In this document: positions 1 to 8,500 of the stretch, piece after piece
Position numbering within the stretch: the first letter of the stretch is position 1
Layout of the letters: every line of letters starts with the position of its first letter
Position numbers and translations under genes: made by a program
Notes under the pieces: model-generated
What the model was told of the DNA's origin: nothing
The model's input: only the letters and a program-made list of their open reading frames with translations
The model's database searches: none
Source: CAYNNP01 sp964398215
Lineage (GTDB): Bacteria; Planctomycetota; Planctomycetia; Pirellulales; Pirellulaceae
DNA length: 14,026 nt
Assembly (NCBI GenBank): GCA_964398215.1
Contig: CAYNNP010000176.1
Span: 1 to 14,026 of the forward strand
Reading direction: 5' to 3'

Positions 1-170
1 CGTTTCGGTCGGGCTGCGTCGCTCGGAGATCGACGGCCACTTTGAATGTGTCCCGGCCTATGCTAGGAATTCGCGCGTGAGTTCGGTCTGACATAACCAC
101 GAAGCACTCGAAAGGGCGAGCACGTAACCAGATCGCGATTAGTTCTCGCCTAAAGGCAGGGGCGTCGACG
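1..170. other. Left edge, no supported gene
   Basis: No gene can be supported here. A plus-strand frame is open from the window edge to a TGA at 89-91 (about 29 codons) and could be the tail of a gene cut off by the window. Another plus frame is open for a similar length, so I do not call it. If such a gene exists it would converge on hflX. Short inverted repeats at 107-120 and 166-183 lack a T-run and are not convincing terminators. Confidence 0.3.
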
Positions 171-1523
171 TTACGCGACGTCGGACGATGGGTCGGCTAG
201 GCCTAGCGATTCATCGATCTCGCTGGCTATGACTGGCGGTGTGTAATCGGCTGGCCGAATTGAGACCGCGGATCGACGTACAGGGCCCATCGCTCGACTG
301 GGAATTCGGACGTGGAAAATCACAGACGCTTCGCCAAAATCCTTCGAAAGCACTTCACCGCTGGCGGCTAAGTATGCTTGCAGTCGACCATCAGTCAGCT
401 CAACTTCGACCAACAGTTCCAAAAACTCTTGACTAAGGGCTTCACCGATCGCTTCCAACAGCAACCCGATTCCTTTCTGGCTCTTCGCACTGACTGGAAT
501 CGCGGCAGGATAACGATCAAGCACTCGGTTCAGCATCGCAGGCGAACGAATCGCGTCAAGTTTGTTCAATACTAGCAGCGTGTCCTTTTCTTCGATGCCC
601 AGTTCTTCGAGCACTTTGAAGACAGCTGTGATTTGATCAAACACGTTCTCGTTGCTTGCGTCGGCGACATGAAGCAACAAATTGGCTTGACGCGTTTCTT
701 CTAGTGTCGATTTGAAACTTGCGACCAAGGAGTGCGGCAAGTCTCGGATGAATCCAACCGTGTCACTTAGCAGGATCGTGCCCCAACCGCTCAGGTGACA
801 GCGACGCGTCCGAGTATCCAAAGTCGCAAACAGCTTGTCCGCAGCTTCGACACCAGCGCCGGTCATGGCATTCATCAATGTGCTTTTGCCAGCGTTGGTA
901 TAGCCGACCAGCGAGACGGTTGGCGCATCGTTTCTTGCAGCAACTTGTTTCTCGCGGCGGTTTTCAACTTTGGTCAGTTCTTGTTTCAGATCATGGATCC
1001 GTTTTTGAGCCAACCGGCGGTCAACCTCCAACTGCTTTTCACCCGGACCGCGCATACCCACGCCCATTGCTTGACGCGAAAGGTGAGTCCACATGCGTTT
1101 GAGTCGCGGTAGAGAATACTCAAGCTGTGCCAATTCAACGGCTAGCCTTGATTCATGAGTTCTAGCGCCAGCTGCAAAGATATCGAGGATCAATTCGGTT
1201 CGGTCCAAGACCTTGGCACAAACCGCTTTCTCAAGATTGCGAATCTGCGCTGGAGAAAGGTCGTTGTCGAAAATCACCACATCGGCTTTGTGTTTTTCGA
1301 CCTTCAGACGCAACTCTTCGACCTTACCTTTTCCAAGGTATGTTGAGTGGTCGATGTTATTCCGACGCTGAATGAGTTCGTCGACAACTTGAGTGCCTGC
1401 AGTTGTTGCCAAGCCGTATAACTCTTCCAATGGATCGGCTTCCACCTTTTGATCCGGAAGAATCAATCGAGCCAAAATACTGCATTCTGGCGAGTCATCT
1501 ATGACTGTGTGTGGTTCTCGCAC
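171..1523 (-). CDS. hflX: GTPase HflX
   Basis: HflX is a conserved GTPase that binds the 50S subunit and, in other bacteria, splits stalled or hibernating ribosomes, notably after heat stress. It acts in the cytoplasm. Seen: an N-terminal HflX domain (about residues 14-115); a charged helical linker carrying the family signature GPGEKQLEVDRR (159-170); then the G domain with G1 GYTNAGKST (207-215), G2 FATLDTRTR (232-240), G3 DTVG (254-257), G4 NKLD (320-323) and G5 SAK (345-347). A short C-terminal domain follows (about 368-425). The 450-residue length is normal and every G motif is intact. The start is GTG: an in-frame TAA lies two codons upstream, so no longer form exists, and AGGAG precedes it at a rather long spacing. 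The gene diverges from the DUF218 gene. The last 20 or so residues (after 428) are an acidic tail beyond the conserved core. Confidence 0.96.
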   Translation of the reverse strand: MREPHTVIDDSPECSILARLILPDQKVEADPLEELYGLATTAGTQVVDELIQRRNNIDHSTYLGKGKVEELRLKVEKHKADVVIFDNDLSPAQIRNLEKAVCAKVLDRTELILDIFAAGARTHESRLAVELAQLEYSLPRLKRMWTHLSRQAMGVGMRGPGEKQLEVDRRLAQKRIHDLKQELTKVENRREKQVAARNDAPTVSLVGYTNAGKSTLMNAMTGAGVEAADKLFATLDTRTRRCHLSGWGTILLSDTVGFIRDLPHSLVASFKSTLEETRQANLLLHVADASNENVFDQITAVFKVLEELGIEEKDTLLVLNKLDAIRSPAMLNRVLDRYPAAIPVSAKSQKGIGLLLEAIGEALSQEFLELLVEVELTDGRLQAYLAASGEVLSKDFGEASVIFHVRIPSRAMGPVRRSAVSIRPADYTPPVIASEIDESLGLADPSSDVA

Positions 1524-1537
1524 GTTTTAAAAAGTTA

Positions 1538-1542
1538 CTCCT
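1538..1542 (-). promoter_or_regulatory. Ribosome binding site of hflX
   Basis: The minus strand reads AGGAG here, 14 bases before the GTG start of hflX. The spacing is longer than usual, but this is the only Shine-Dalgarno-like motif available and it supports the GTG start. Further upstream, a TATACT at 1564-1569 on the minus strand could be a -10 element, but I see no matching -35. Confidence 0.45.
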
Positions 1543-1629
1543 GATTACCGCGTTCCCAGATAAAGTATAGTTTGGACTTAGGAACGAGAATTCACTTGGG
1601 GTTTGCCAGCTGATAGTTTTAGCGTTTTG

Positions 1630-1679
1630 AGGGATTATGAAGGCAAAAGTTCGCGAAATTTTCTTGATTCATGATCCCT
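1630..1679. repeat. Nested 50-base palindrome between divergent genes
   Basis: The outer arms AGGGATTATGAA (1630-1641) and TTCATGATCCCT (1668-1679) pair over 12 positions with one T-G wobble. Inside is a second, nearly concentric inverted repeat: AAAA (1645-1648), the perfect palindrome TTCGCGAA (1650-1657) and TTTT (1659-1662), with one G/A mismatch on each side of the centre. It lies in the gap between hflX and the DUF218 gene, upstream of both starts, so it is not a normal terminator for either. It could be an operator for a dimeric regulator, a cruciform, or a structured leader RNA. I recognise no known family. Confidence 0.6.
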
Positions 1680-1693
1680 ATCCTCGATTCAAT
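1664..1693 (+). promoter_or_regulatory. Weak candidate promoter for the DUF218 gene
   Basis: TTGATT (1664-1669) and TTCAAT (1688-1693) lie 18 bases apart, each matching the sigma-70 consensus at four of six positions. The -35 would overlap the right arm of the nested palindrome, so a protein bound there could repress it. Planctomycete promoters are poorly defined by consensus, so this is tentative. Confidence 0.2.
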
Positions 1694-1776
1694 AGCGCGG
1701 CCATGTAACGGATGCCGCAATATTCCTTGGAAAACCGTGCCACCAGAAATCTATCCAAGTTTCGGGAAACCGCCAG

Positions 1777-2652
1777 TTGAATCAGTCGGAAAATTCGGAG
1801 CGAATTGAACGTCCGCCAGTGTATCGCCATGTCGTTTCATCGATCGTCTGCGCAGGCCTGTTTGCCGTGGGCGTCTTTGCGTTGACTTGGCTTTGGAGTG
1901 GACGGGGGATCGCCGAGCGATGCGCGACGTCGATGGCAATGCCAATTGGGATCGTGTGGCTGATCATCTTTGCTGCGGTTTGCTGGTGCGCGTTCCAACG
2001 ACGACGCATGGGTTTCTTGATTGTCATGGCAATTTGGATCTTGGTTAGCGTGTCGCACAATCGGTACTTTGCAGCCTGGATCTACCATTTCGTAGAATAC
2101 CCTTTCGTCCAACTGGCAGAGGATCATCCTACACTTCGGACGGTCATCGTTTTGGGCGGCGGAGCCGGAGTCGATCCGGTTGGAGAACCACAACTTGGCG
2201 GCGACGGCCAACGCTTGGTTGATACAGCAAAGTACTGGCACGCTGGGCGGACGCATTCGATCATTTGTACCGGTTCAAATCCGCTGAATCGAGATCCTTG
2301 TGATATCGGCAAACGTCTGTTGACCACGATCGGCGTCGATCCGACAGTTATCTACAAAGTGCCTGGCAACAACACATCAGAAGAAATGAAGAGTGTCAAA
2401 GCATTTCTTGATTCGCCACCTGAGGGGTTCCCTGTGGATGGAAAAGTGGGCTTGGTTACCAGCGCCTACCACATGCCGCGGGCAATGCGTTTGGCGAAAG
2501 GCCAAGGATTGGATTTGTTACCGTTGCCTTGCGGTTTTCGTGTTAAAGGCGATGTGGAGTTTTCGCCCTGGTATTTAGTCCCCACCAGCGGAGCGGCATC
2601 AACGGTCGGCGCCGCAACCAAAGAACTGTTGGCTGCAATCATCGGCCGTTAA
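1777..2652 (+). CDS. Membrane DUF218 (YdcF/ElyC/SanA-like) protein
   Basis: This is an inner-membrane protein with a DUF218 domain. E. coli relatives ElyC and SanA affect envelope integrity and peptidoglycan or lipid-carrier metabolism; the biochemical reaction is not settled, and the role here is inferred from the family only. Seen: three hydrophobic segments (about 19-40, 53-73, 78-94), then the DUF218 core (about 121-285) with VIVLGGG (123-129), a basic/acidic helix with GDGQRLVDT (142-150), ICTGS (163-167), NNTSEEM (198-204) and the hallmark LVTSAYHMPRA (226-236). The three-helix-plus-DUF218 layout resembles ElyC more than soluble YdcF. The start used is TTG at 1777. No ATG, GTG or TTG occurs in frame between it and the upstream stop at 1693-1695. 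GTG at 1819 (codon 15) is a good alternative that still keeps all the membrane segments. It is probably monocistronic, since a 274-base gap follows. Confidence 0.85.
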   Translation: MNQSENSERIERPPVYRHVVSSIVCAGLFAVGVFALTWLWSGRGIAERCATSMAMPIGIVWLIIFAAVCWCAFQRRRMGFLIVMAIWILVSVSHNRYFAAWIYHFVEYPFVQLAEDHPTLRTVIVLGGGAGVDPVGEPQLGGDGQRLVDTAKYWHAGRTHSIICTGSNPLNRDPCDIGKRLLTTIGVDPTVIYKVPGNNTSEEMKSVKAFLDSPPEGFPVDGKVGLVTSAYHMPRAMRLAKGQGLDLLPLPCGFRVKGDVEFSPWYLVPTSGAASTVGAATKELLAAIIGR

Positions 2653-2657
2653 ACAGC

Positions 2658-2690
2658 AAGCCTTGGCAAAATGGGGCTTCGGGGTATTTT
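2658..2690 (+). terminator. Weak candidate terminator after the DUF218 gene
   Basis: AAGCC (2658-2662) pairs with GGCTT (2675-2679) around a 12-base loop. CGGGG and then TATTTT (2685-2690) follow. The stem is only five pairs and the T-rich stretch does not directly abut it. The position, starting six bases after the stop codon, is the main support. Confidence 0.25.
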
Positions 2691-2842
2691 GACTGGGGTC
2701 AGCGTTCCGAGCCATGGACGTTTCAGGCCAGCGGTGACTTCACAAATTAACGGGCATGAGATCGGATTGCCTTTGGATTGGTTTGCGTTTGGATGCCTTC
2801 AACGCCTATCATTGAACCAATCAACGCGCGATGTACTTGGTG

Positions 2843-2870
2843 AATCGGCAATCGGCAATCGGCAATCGCC
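2843..2870. repeat. Four tandem heptamers (AATCGGC)
   Basis: AATCGGC is repeated head to tail at 2843, 2850 and 2857. A fourth unit, AATCGCC at 2864, differs by one base. The array ends 56 bases before the ATG of the sulfatase-MsrB gene, that is in its promoter or 5' leader. Such arrays can gain or lose units by slipped-strand replication, which would change promoter or leader spacing by seven bases at a time. Confidence 0.9.
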
Positions 2871-2926
2871 ATCGTCCATGCAGACATCGCTGCCAGAGAA
2901 TGCCCTTCTTTGATGAATGAATTTAT

Positions 2927-4876
2927 ATGAATCTCACCAACGTTCGCCTACCGTTCTCGCGCAAATCATTGATCTACCTCGCTGTCGCCGTTGGGCTGCT
3001 GCAGGCGTACGATCCCCTGCGAGCTTTCGCTCAGTCAAACGAGCGGCCGAATATGATCGTGGTCATTGCGGATGACCTTGGCTATGGCGAAACAGGGATG
3101 ATGGGCAGTCGCGATATTCAAACACCGCATATCGATTCGTTGGCCAAAGACGGAGTCCGCTGTACGTCTGCGTACGTCACCGCGTCGAACTGCAGTCCTT
3201 CGCGTGCCGCGATTTTTACGGGCCGCTATCAAGCCAGGTTTGGTTACGACATGAATCCAACCGGTGCGAGGAATCTGCTTCCACAAGCAGGATTGCCGAC
3301 CAGTGCATCGACTTTCATCGAGCGGCTGGCTGATTCAGGATACGCAACAGGCTTGGTTGGTAAGTGGCATTTGGGCGGCACGAAAGAAAAGCACCCGCTG
3401 CGGCGCGGCTTCCAATCTTTCTATGGCTTTTTACATGAAGGTCATTTTTATGTGCCAGGCCCGCCCTACAAAGGTGTGATGACGATGCTTCGTGACAATA
3501 CGTTGCCGAAAGGCGAGTTGATCACATCCAGCAATCTGATCCGCGGCAACTACGCGAACATGAGCGAGCCACCGTACGACGAATCCAATCCGTTGATGCG
3601 CGGGGAAACGGAAATCACAGAGACCAAGTATTTGACTGATGCGATTTCCACCGAGGCTGTCAAATATATCCATGATCATGCAGACGATCCGTTCTGTTTG
3701 GTTGTGGCTTACAACGCGGTTCATAGCCCGATGCAGGCAACCGAAGCCGACATGCGAAACGTTCGTTATATCTCCAATCCGCAGCGCCGAATCTTTGCCG
3801 GTATGCTGGTCGCGATGGACCGTGGTATCGGTCAAATCCGCGAAGCACTCTCGGACAAGAAACTGTCGCGAAAAACGATGATCGTTTTTATCAGTGACAA
3901 TGGTGGCCCGACGAAAGAACTAACCAGCAGCAACGGCGAGCTTCGTGATGGAAAAGGATCGGTCTACGAAGGCGGCGTCAGGGTGCCGATGACATGGACA
4001 ATGCCAGGCACGATCGCTGCTGGCAAAAATCAAAACGGTATCGTGCTGAGTTTGGATATCGCAGCAACCGCTCTCAATCTGGCTGGCCTTCCTGCCGATC
4101 CGAACCACGATGGCCAAAGCGTTCTGGGTTGGATCGACAACCCAACCAAGCAATCACCGCACAACCATGTCTATTGGCGAATGCCTAACGGCAAGTCAGC
4201 GTTCCGTTCTGGTAACTGGAAAATTGTTCGCGCCAAGAAAAACGCGCCGCTGGAACTTTATCACTTAGCAGGTGACTTGGGTGAGAAACGTGATCTTGCT
4301 AATCGTCAGCCCGCTAAACTCCGAGAGCTGGTCAATCAATGGTCGGCAATGAATTCAGAAATGGCCCAACCAATTCAATTGGGCCGTGCCCCAGGCGTCG
4401 CAAACAAGGACAAGCAAGGAATGGGTAAGAAAGAAGAATCGAATTTTGTTGTCAAAGAAAAATACAATCAACTTGACGAGGCGGCGAAGTACGTGATTCT
4501 GCGCAAGGGCACCGAACCAGCAGGTAACGGTGGTTACACGATGACCAAAGACCCTGGCACCTACATTTGTCGCCAATGCAACGCGAAACTATACGAAGCG
4601 AAAGACAAATTCGAGAGCCACTGTGGCTGGCCAAGCTTTGATGATGAGATCAAGGGGGCGGTTGATCGACATCGTGATATCGACGGCGTCCGAGTCGAAA
4701 TCGTCTGTTCTAATTGCCAAGGGCACCTGGGACACGTCTTTCAAGGCGAACGGATGACGAAAAAGAACGTTCGGCACTGCGTCAATTCAATCTCCATGAT
4801 CTTCGTCCCAGAAGGAAAGGAGATCCCGAAAAAGATCGTTTTGAAAAAGAAAGACGACGAAAAGGCCAGCGAATAG
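2927..4876 (+). CDS. Exported sulfatase fused to methionine-R-sulfoxide reductase B
   Basis: Two enzymes in one chain. A hydrophobic signal peptide (about 1-35, likely cut after AFA) indicates export. Residues 41-480 form a type I sulfatase: metal ligands D49, D50, D324 and N325; the formylglycine motif CSPSR with C89 as the residue to be oxidised; GKWHLG (145-150), H266 and K343. The domain should therefore be active once a formylglycine-generating enzyme, not encoded here, has modified C89. The natural substrate, a sulfate ester probably on a polysaccharide, cannot be read from the sequence. A lysine-rich linker (about 487-512) leads to a full MsrB domain (515-628): zinc cysteines C548, C551, C594 and C597; resolving C566 in CGWPSF; catalytic C618 in RHCVNS. 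MsrB reduces methionine-R-sulfoxide in proteins. The tail (630-649) is lysine- and acid-rich. ATG at 2927 is chosen because it gives the signal peptide; no clear Shine-Dalgarno precedes it. The pcp-like gene follows after 78 bases. Confidence 0.93.
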   Translation: MNLTNVRLPFSRKSLIYLAVAVGLLQAYDPLRAFAQSNERPNMIVVIADDLGYGETGMMGSRDIQTPHIDSLAKDGVRCTSAYVTASNCSPSRAAIFTGRYQARFGYDMNPTGARNLLPQAGLPTSASTFIERLADSGYATGLVGKWHLGGTKEKHPLRRGFQSFYGFLHEGHFYVPGPPYKGVMTMLRDNTLPKGELITSSNLIRGNYANMSEPPYDESNPLMRGETEITETKYLTDAISTEAVKYIHDHADDPFCLVVAYNAVHSPMQATEADMRNVRYISNPQRRIFAGMLVAMDRGIGQIREALSDKKLSRKTMIVFISDNGGPTKELTSSNGELRDGKGSVYEGGVRVPMTWTMPGTIAAGKNQNGIVLSLDIAATALNLAGLPADPNHDGQSVLGWIDNPTKQSPHNHVYWRMPNGKSAFRSGNWKIVRAKKNAPLELYHLAGDLGEKRDLANRQPAKLRELVNQWSAMNSEMAQPIQLGRAPGVANKDKQGMGKKEESNFVVKEKYNQLDEAAKYVILRKGTEPAGNGGYTMTKDPGTYICRQCNAKLYEAKDKFESHCGWPSFDDEIKGAVDRHRDIDGVRVEIVCSNCQGHLGHVFQGERMTKKNVRHCVNSISMIFVPEGKEIPKKIVLKKKDDEKASE

Positions 4877-4954
4877 CTCTGCCTGAACTATCATGTCGAA
4901 TAACCTGCAAACCGCTCAACTACAATTGCAGCTCTATTCGCTTGGACGACCATT

Positions 4955-5539
4955 TTGACACGTGTATTGTTAACCGCTTTTGAGCCCTACGATCGCTGGG
5001 CCGAAAACTCAAGCTGGCTTGCCATGGTTGAGTTGACGGGCTGGTACGACGGGGATGTGAGCTTGACAACGCGCCGCTATCCAGTCGATTTGACTCGGAT
5101 GAGCGCGATGATGAGGGACGATCTACGCGACGACTACGATTTGGCAATTCATCTTGGTCAATCGCCTGGCTCACCCGTGATCAAGATTGAGAAAGTTGGT
5201 TTGAATTCGCGAACTGACGGTTCCCCACTAATCGCAGATGCGCCGGCAGCCTATCAAGCTTCGTTGCCGCTGGACGATTGCCAGCGTGCACTGACGGACG
5301 CTGGAATTCCCAGTGAGGTCTCGCATCATGCGGGCACCTATCTGTGCAACGCCGCTTTGTACTTGAGCCAGCACTACACGCGGCTGTTTTCGCTTCAGAC
5401 GCAAAGCATCTTCTTGCATCTTCCACTCTCGCCGGCGCAAGCGGCAAAGGATTCGCACCGCTTGGCAAGCATGAGCACGCCGATGACAAGCGCTGCGATC
5501 GCGATCGTCATGGCAAGGCTAACCGACCATATCGCTTGA
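4955..5539 (+). CDS. pcp: Divergent pyroglutamyl-peptidase I (peptidase C15)
   Basis: Pyroglutamyl-peptidase I removes N-terminal pyroglutamate from peptides; known enzymes are cytoplasmic. Seen: the family N-terminus VLLTAFEPYDRW...NSSW (4-21); the catalytic triad as E79 in VIKIEK, C131 in HHAGTYLCNAALY and H155 in IFLHLPLSP. No signal peptide. At 194 residues it is shorter than the usual 210-220, and the family's GxxxGR...ER-A-N stretch has become GQSPGSP...EKVGLN, so the pyroglutamate pocket may differ. Start TTG at 4955 is forced by homology, since the conserved VTGFEPF-like strand begins at residue 4. No Shine-Dalgarno is evident. The TTG overlaps the TGA of a 21-codon frame (4893-4958), so coupled initiation is possible. 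Probably co-transcribed with the sulfatase-MsrB gene. Family membership is clear; activity on pyroglutamate is less certain. Confidence 0.85.
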   Translation: MTRVLLTAFEPYDRWAENSSWLAMVELTGWYDGDVSLTTRRYPVDLTRMSAMMRDDLRDDYDLAIHLGQSPGSPVIKIEKVGLNSRTDGSPLIADAPAAYQASLPLDDCQRALTDAGIPSEVSHHAGTYLCNAALYLSQHYTRLFSLQTQSIFLHLPLSPAQAAKDSHRLASMSTPMTSAAIAIVMARLTDHIA

Positions 5540-5548
5540 ACGCTAATT

Positions 5549-5574
5549 CCGGTTGATCACTGAATCACGACCGG
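5549..5574. terminator. Hairpin between two convergent genes
   Basis: CCGGTTGAT (5549-5557) pairs with ATCA (5564-5567) and, after a two-base bulge, ACCGG (5570-5574), giving nine base pairs around a six-base loop. It lies ten bases after the pcp stop and overlaps the last codons of the PQQ-sulfatase gene, so it could end transcription from both sides. Neither side has a T-run, so function is uncertain. Confidence 0.35.
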
Positions 5575-8500
5575 CTTGAATGGCCAGCTGGGCGAATGAA
5601 TCTCGTGAGTTTTTCCATCGCGACTTTCGACCACAAAGACGCCACCGATCCTTGCGTTGATCGAAACCTGTTTTCCTGGCTTCACTTCAGCCCCACGGCC
5701 TCGTCGGCCAACTGGCGTGATCGGATAGACAATGATTGATGTGTCGCGCTGGTTTTGAAATGACAACTTCGCCGGAAATCGACCGGCAGTAGGACTTGAG
5801 TGAATCGCTGGAGTCATCATCAGCTTCTTTGCCGGATGCGATACGCTCAAACGGCTTGCCAGATCTTTTACGACTTCTGGCGCAGTATCGTTCATCAGGT
5901 TCTTCGACTCGCTGCCATCCACCTGGTGGTCATACAACTCTTGCGCTTCGACGCTGCCGGATGAAAAATCACGCCACTCGACATAGCGATAACGATCAGT
6001 TCGCAGCGAGTAACCCATCAACTCTTTTTGCTGATGCCGTCGGTAGTATTGGCTGACTGCAGAGTCGCGGACTTTAGCACTCGTGTCTTTCAGAATTGGC
6101 AGCAAGCTCTTGCCTTCCGCAAAATCGGGTTTCTCAACGCCACACAGATCGCACAATGTTGGATAGAGATCTAAGAGTTCCACAAGCGACTCGGTTGCTT
6201 GTCCTCCATTGTCCATCTGTGGTACCGAAATCATCATCGGCACGCGCGCGTCAATTTCATAGTTCGTCATTTTGCCCCACCCACGATGCTCGCCAAGCTT
6301 CCAGCCGTGATCGCTCCACATCACGATGATCGTGTTTTGATCCAGGCCTTCCTCTTCAAGCTTGTCCAATAGCCGACCGATCTGGGCATCAACGTAACTG
6401 ACGCACGCATAGTAACCATGCATCAATCGCCTAGCGTCGGACTCGCTGACGACTCGTTTGTCCCACGGCGAAGGCATGTCGATCAAATCAACGTAGTGCG
6501 AAAGTTCGCTGTTGTTGTGCATCGAATACTGCGGTGCGCCGTCGGGTGTTTGTTGGTCTTTTAAGACCGGCAGTTTCGCTGGATCGTAAAGGTCCCAGTA
6601 TTTCTTGGGCGCCACAAATGCGAGGTGCGGCCGGATGAAGCCCATCCCTAAAAAGAATGGCTGTGACTTTTTCCCCAGCCGCTCGATGTCCTGCAAGCAC
6701 ATCTCAGTTCTCGCTCCATCAAGCAACTGGTCGTCGGGCAAGTCAGGCGAAGCCGTGCTGGGGTTACGCAAATTGTTCTTGCGCCAATCGTTTTTCGGAA
6801 GTCTAGCCTGCGCTGCTTTGACCAGTTCGCGTGTACCATCCGGGTACGGATAGGGAAGCCGCGGCGAGCTACGAATCGGCTCGCTCCAAGACTGCGGGTC
6901 AGGCGTTGGATTGTGATAGATTTTTCCGTGGCTTACCGCTGTGTATCCAAAATTCCGCAACCACTGAGGCAACGTTACCGCGTCGGGTTTTGCTTCGCGA
7001 AAGTGAATTGGCAGTGTCCAAACACCCAAGGTATCGGGCTTCAAGCCGGTCATCAAACTCGCGCGCGATGGATTGCAAACAGCGACTTGGCAATACGCAC
7101 GGTTGAACTGAATGCTCTGAGCTGCCAAGCGATCAAAATTGGGCGTGACCGCTATCGTATCACCATAGGAACCAATCGACGTTCGTAGATCATCGACCGC
7201 GATGAACAGTACATTGGGTTTCGTTTTTGCTTTGTTGGCTCCCGTGGTTTCGGGCTTCGGCGCAGTGGAATTCGGGCCAATCGCCAATAGAGAATCCGCG
7301 ATGCGAAAGTAGATCACGCCTGCAGAAATCGCTGGTGTCGCCAAGCATGACTTGCCCAGTTGGTTCGTCGAGAGAATTTCAAAATCTGGCCCAGCTTTGA
7401 CAACGTAGACAGTTCCGTCTTCTGCGGTACAGTAGATTTTGTCGTTTGCTGCCACCAAAGAAGCCACCAGGTACGCGCCACTGGCCAATCGTTTTTCGTA
7501 GATTTGTTCGCCAGTCCTGGCGTGAAAGCAACGCAAGACACCGTTGGTATTTCCCAAATAGATATAGTCGCCAGCGACCACGGGCGTCGACATATAAGAA
7601 CCACCGCGTTCGCTGCGCCACAGTAGTCCGGCCGACTCTGGATCTTCTAGATCACTCAAGTTCCCGCTCGCTGTCGGTTTCAACGCGATGATCGGTGACT
7701 TTCCGCCATGGGAATTGGTCACGTAAATCGTATCGTTAGCAATGAAAGGACTGGGGATCGGGTTGTCGCCACCGCCCTCGATTCGCCAATGCTCTTCGCC
7801 CGTCGCCAAATCATAGGCAACAATCCACGGCCAGCCGTTAACGACCACTTGCGGTTTATCGCCAAGGTCATGGATCAGCGGTGTGCCCCAACTTCGTTCG
7901 CAGTCTTTTTCGCGCGAGCGCCGCCAAACTTCCGAACCATCCTTTAAATCCAGCGCGATCACGTACGCGTTTTTTGGATCGTCACAGACCAGCACGATGC
8001 GATCATCAAAGACTGCCGGCGAACTTGCGTAGCCCCAGCCGATCCCATACTTGCTGATGTTCACGACGCCCAAATCGCGCTTCCACTTTTGCTTGCCGTC
8101 CAAATCGTAGCAGTACAATCCCTCGGAACCAAAGAACGCAACGACATTGTCACCAGCTACGGTTACGGTTGTATTGGCGTGCGACGCTTTGGCGTGACGT
8201 GTCGCCTTTGGTGTTCCACGGTGCGCCGTTTGGCGCCAGAGTTCTTTGCCGCTTTGTTTGTCATAACAAAGCACCAACCACTCTTGTTCTCCATTGTCGT
8301 CGGCAGCCTTCGTGCCGCCATTCTTGCCGGTTACCAAAGTCGCCGGTTTGTCCAAAGCAACCGCGGTCGCCACAAAGATGCGATTCCCAACAACGGTAGG
8401 ACACGAATGCCCCAAACCCGGCACAGGCGCTTTCCATAGAATGGATTTGTCATTCGGGTCGGTCGCATCCCACTTGGTCGCCGTTGCAAATCCACTTGCC

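Larger units (their letters stand above)
2653..2926. other. Non-coding gap before the sulfatase-MsrB gene
   Basis: This gap holds a weak terminator-like hairpin just after the DUF218 stop and a tandem heptamer repeat near its right end. An 80-codon open frame (2671-2913) has no recognisable motif, no ribosome binding site, and passes through the heptamers, so I do not call it a gene. I see no convincing consensus promoter for the downstream gene. Confidence 0.5.

Noticed and set aside
2..91. Possible C-terminal tail of a gene entering from the left edge
   Set aside because: About 29 open codons in one frame, but another plus frame is open for a similar length and no motif can be recognised.
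107..183. Short inverted repeats near the hflX stop (107-120 and 166-183) as terminators
   Set aside because: Stems of four and six pairs with no T-run on either strand; too weak to call.
1837..2256. 139-codon minus-strand frame
   Set aside because: It is antisense to the DUF218 gene, whose motifs are clear, and its own translation shows no family pattern.
2671..2913. 80-codon open frame between the DUF218 and sulfatase-MsrB genes
   Set aside because: No domain, no ribosome site, no membrane or signal features, and it runs through a heptamer array whose length changes would shift the frame.
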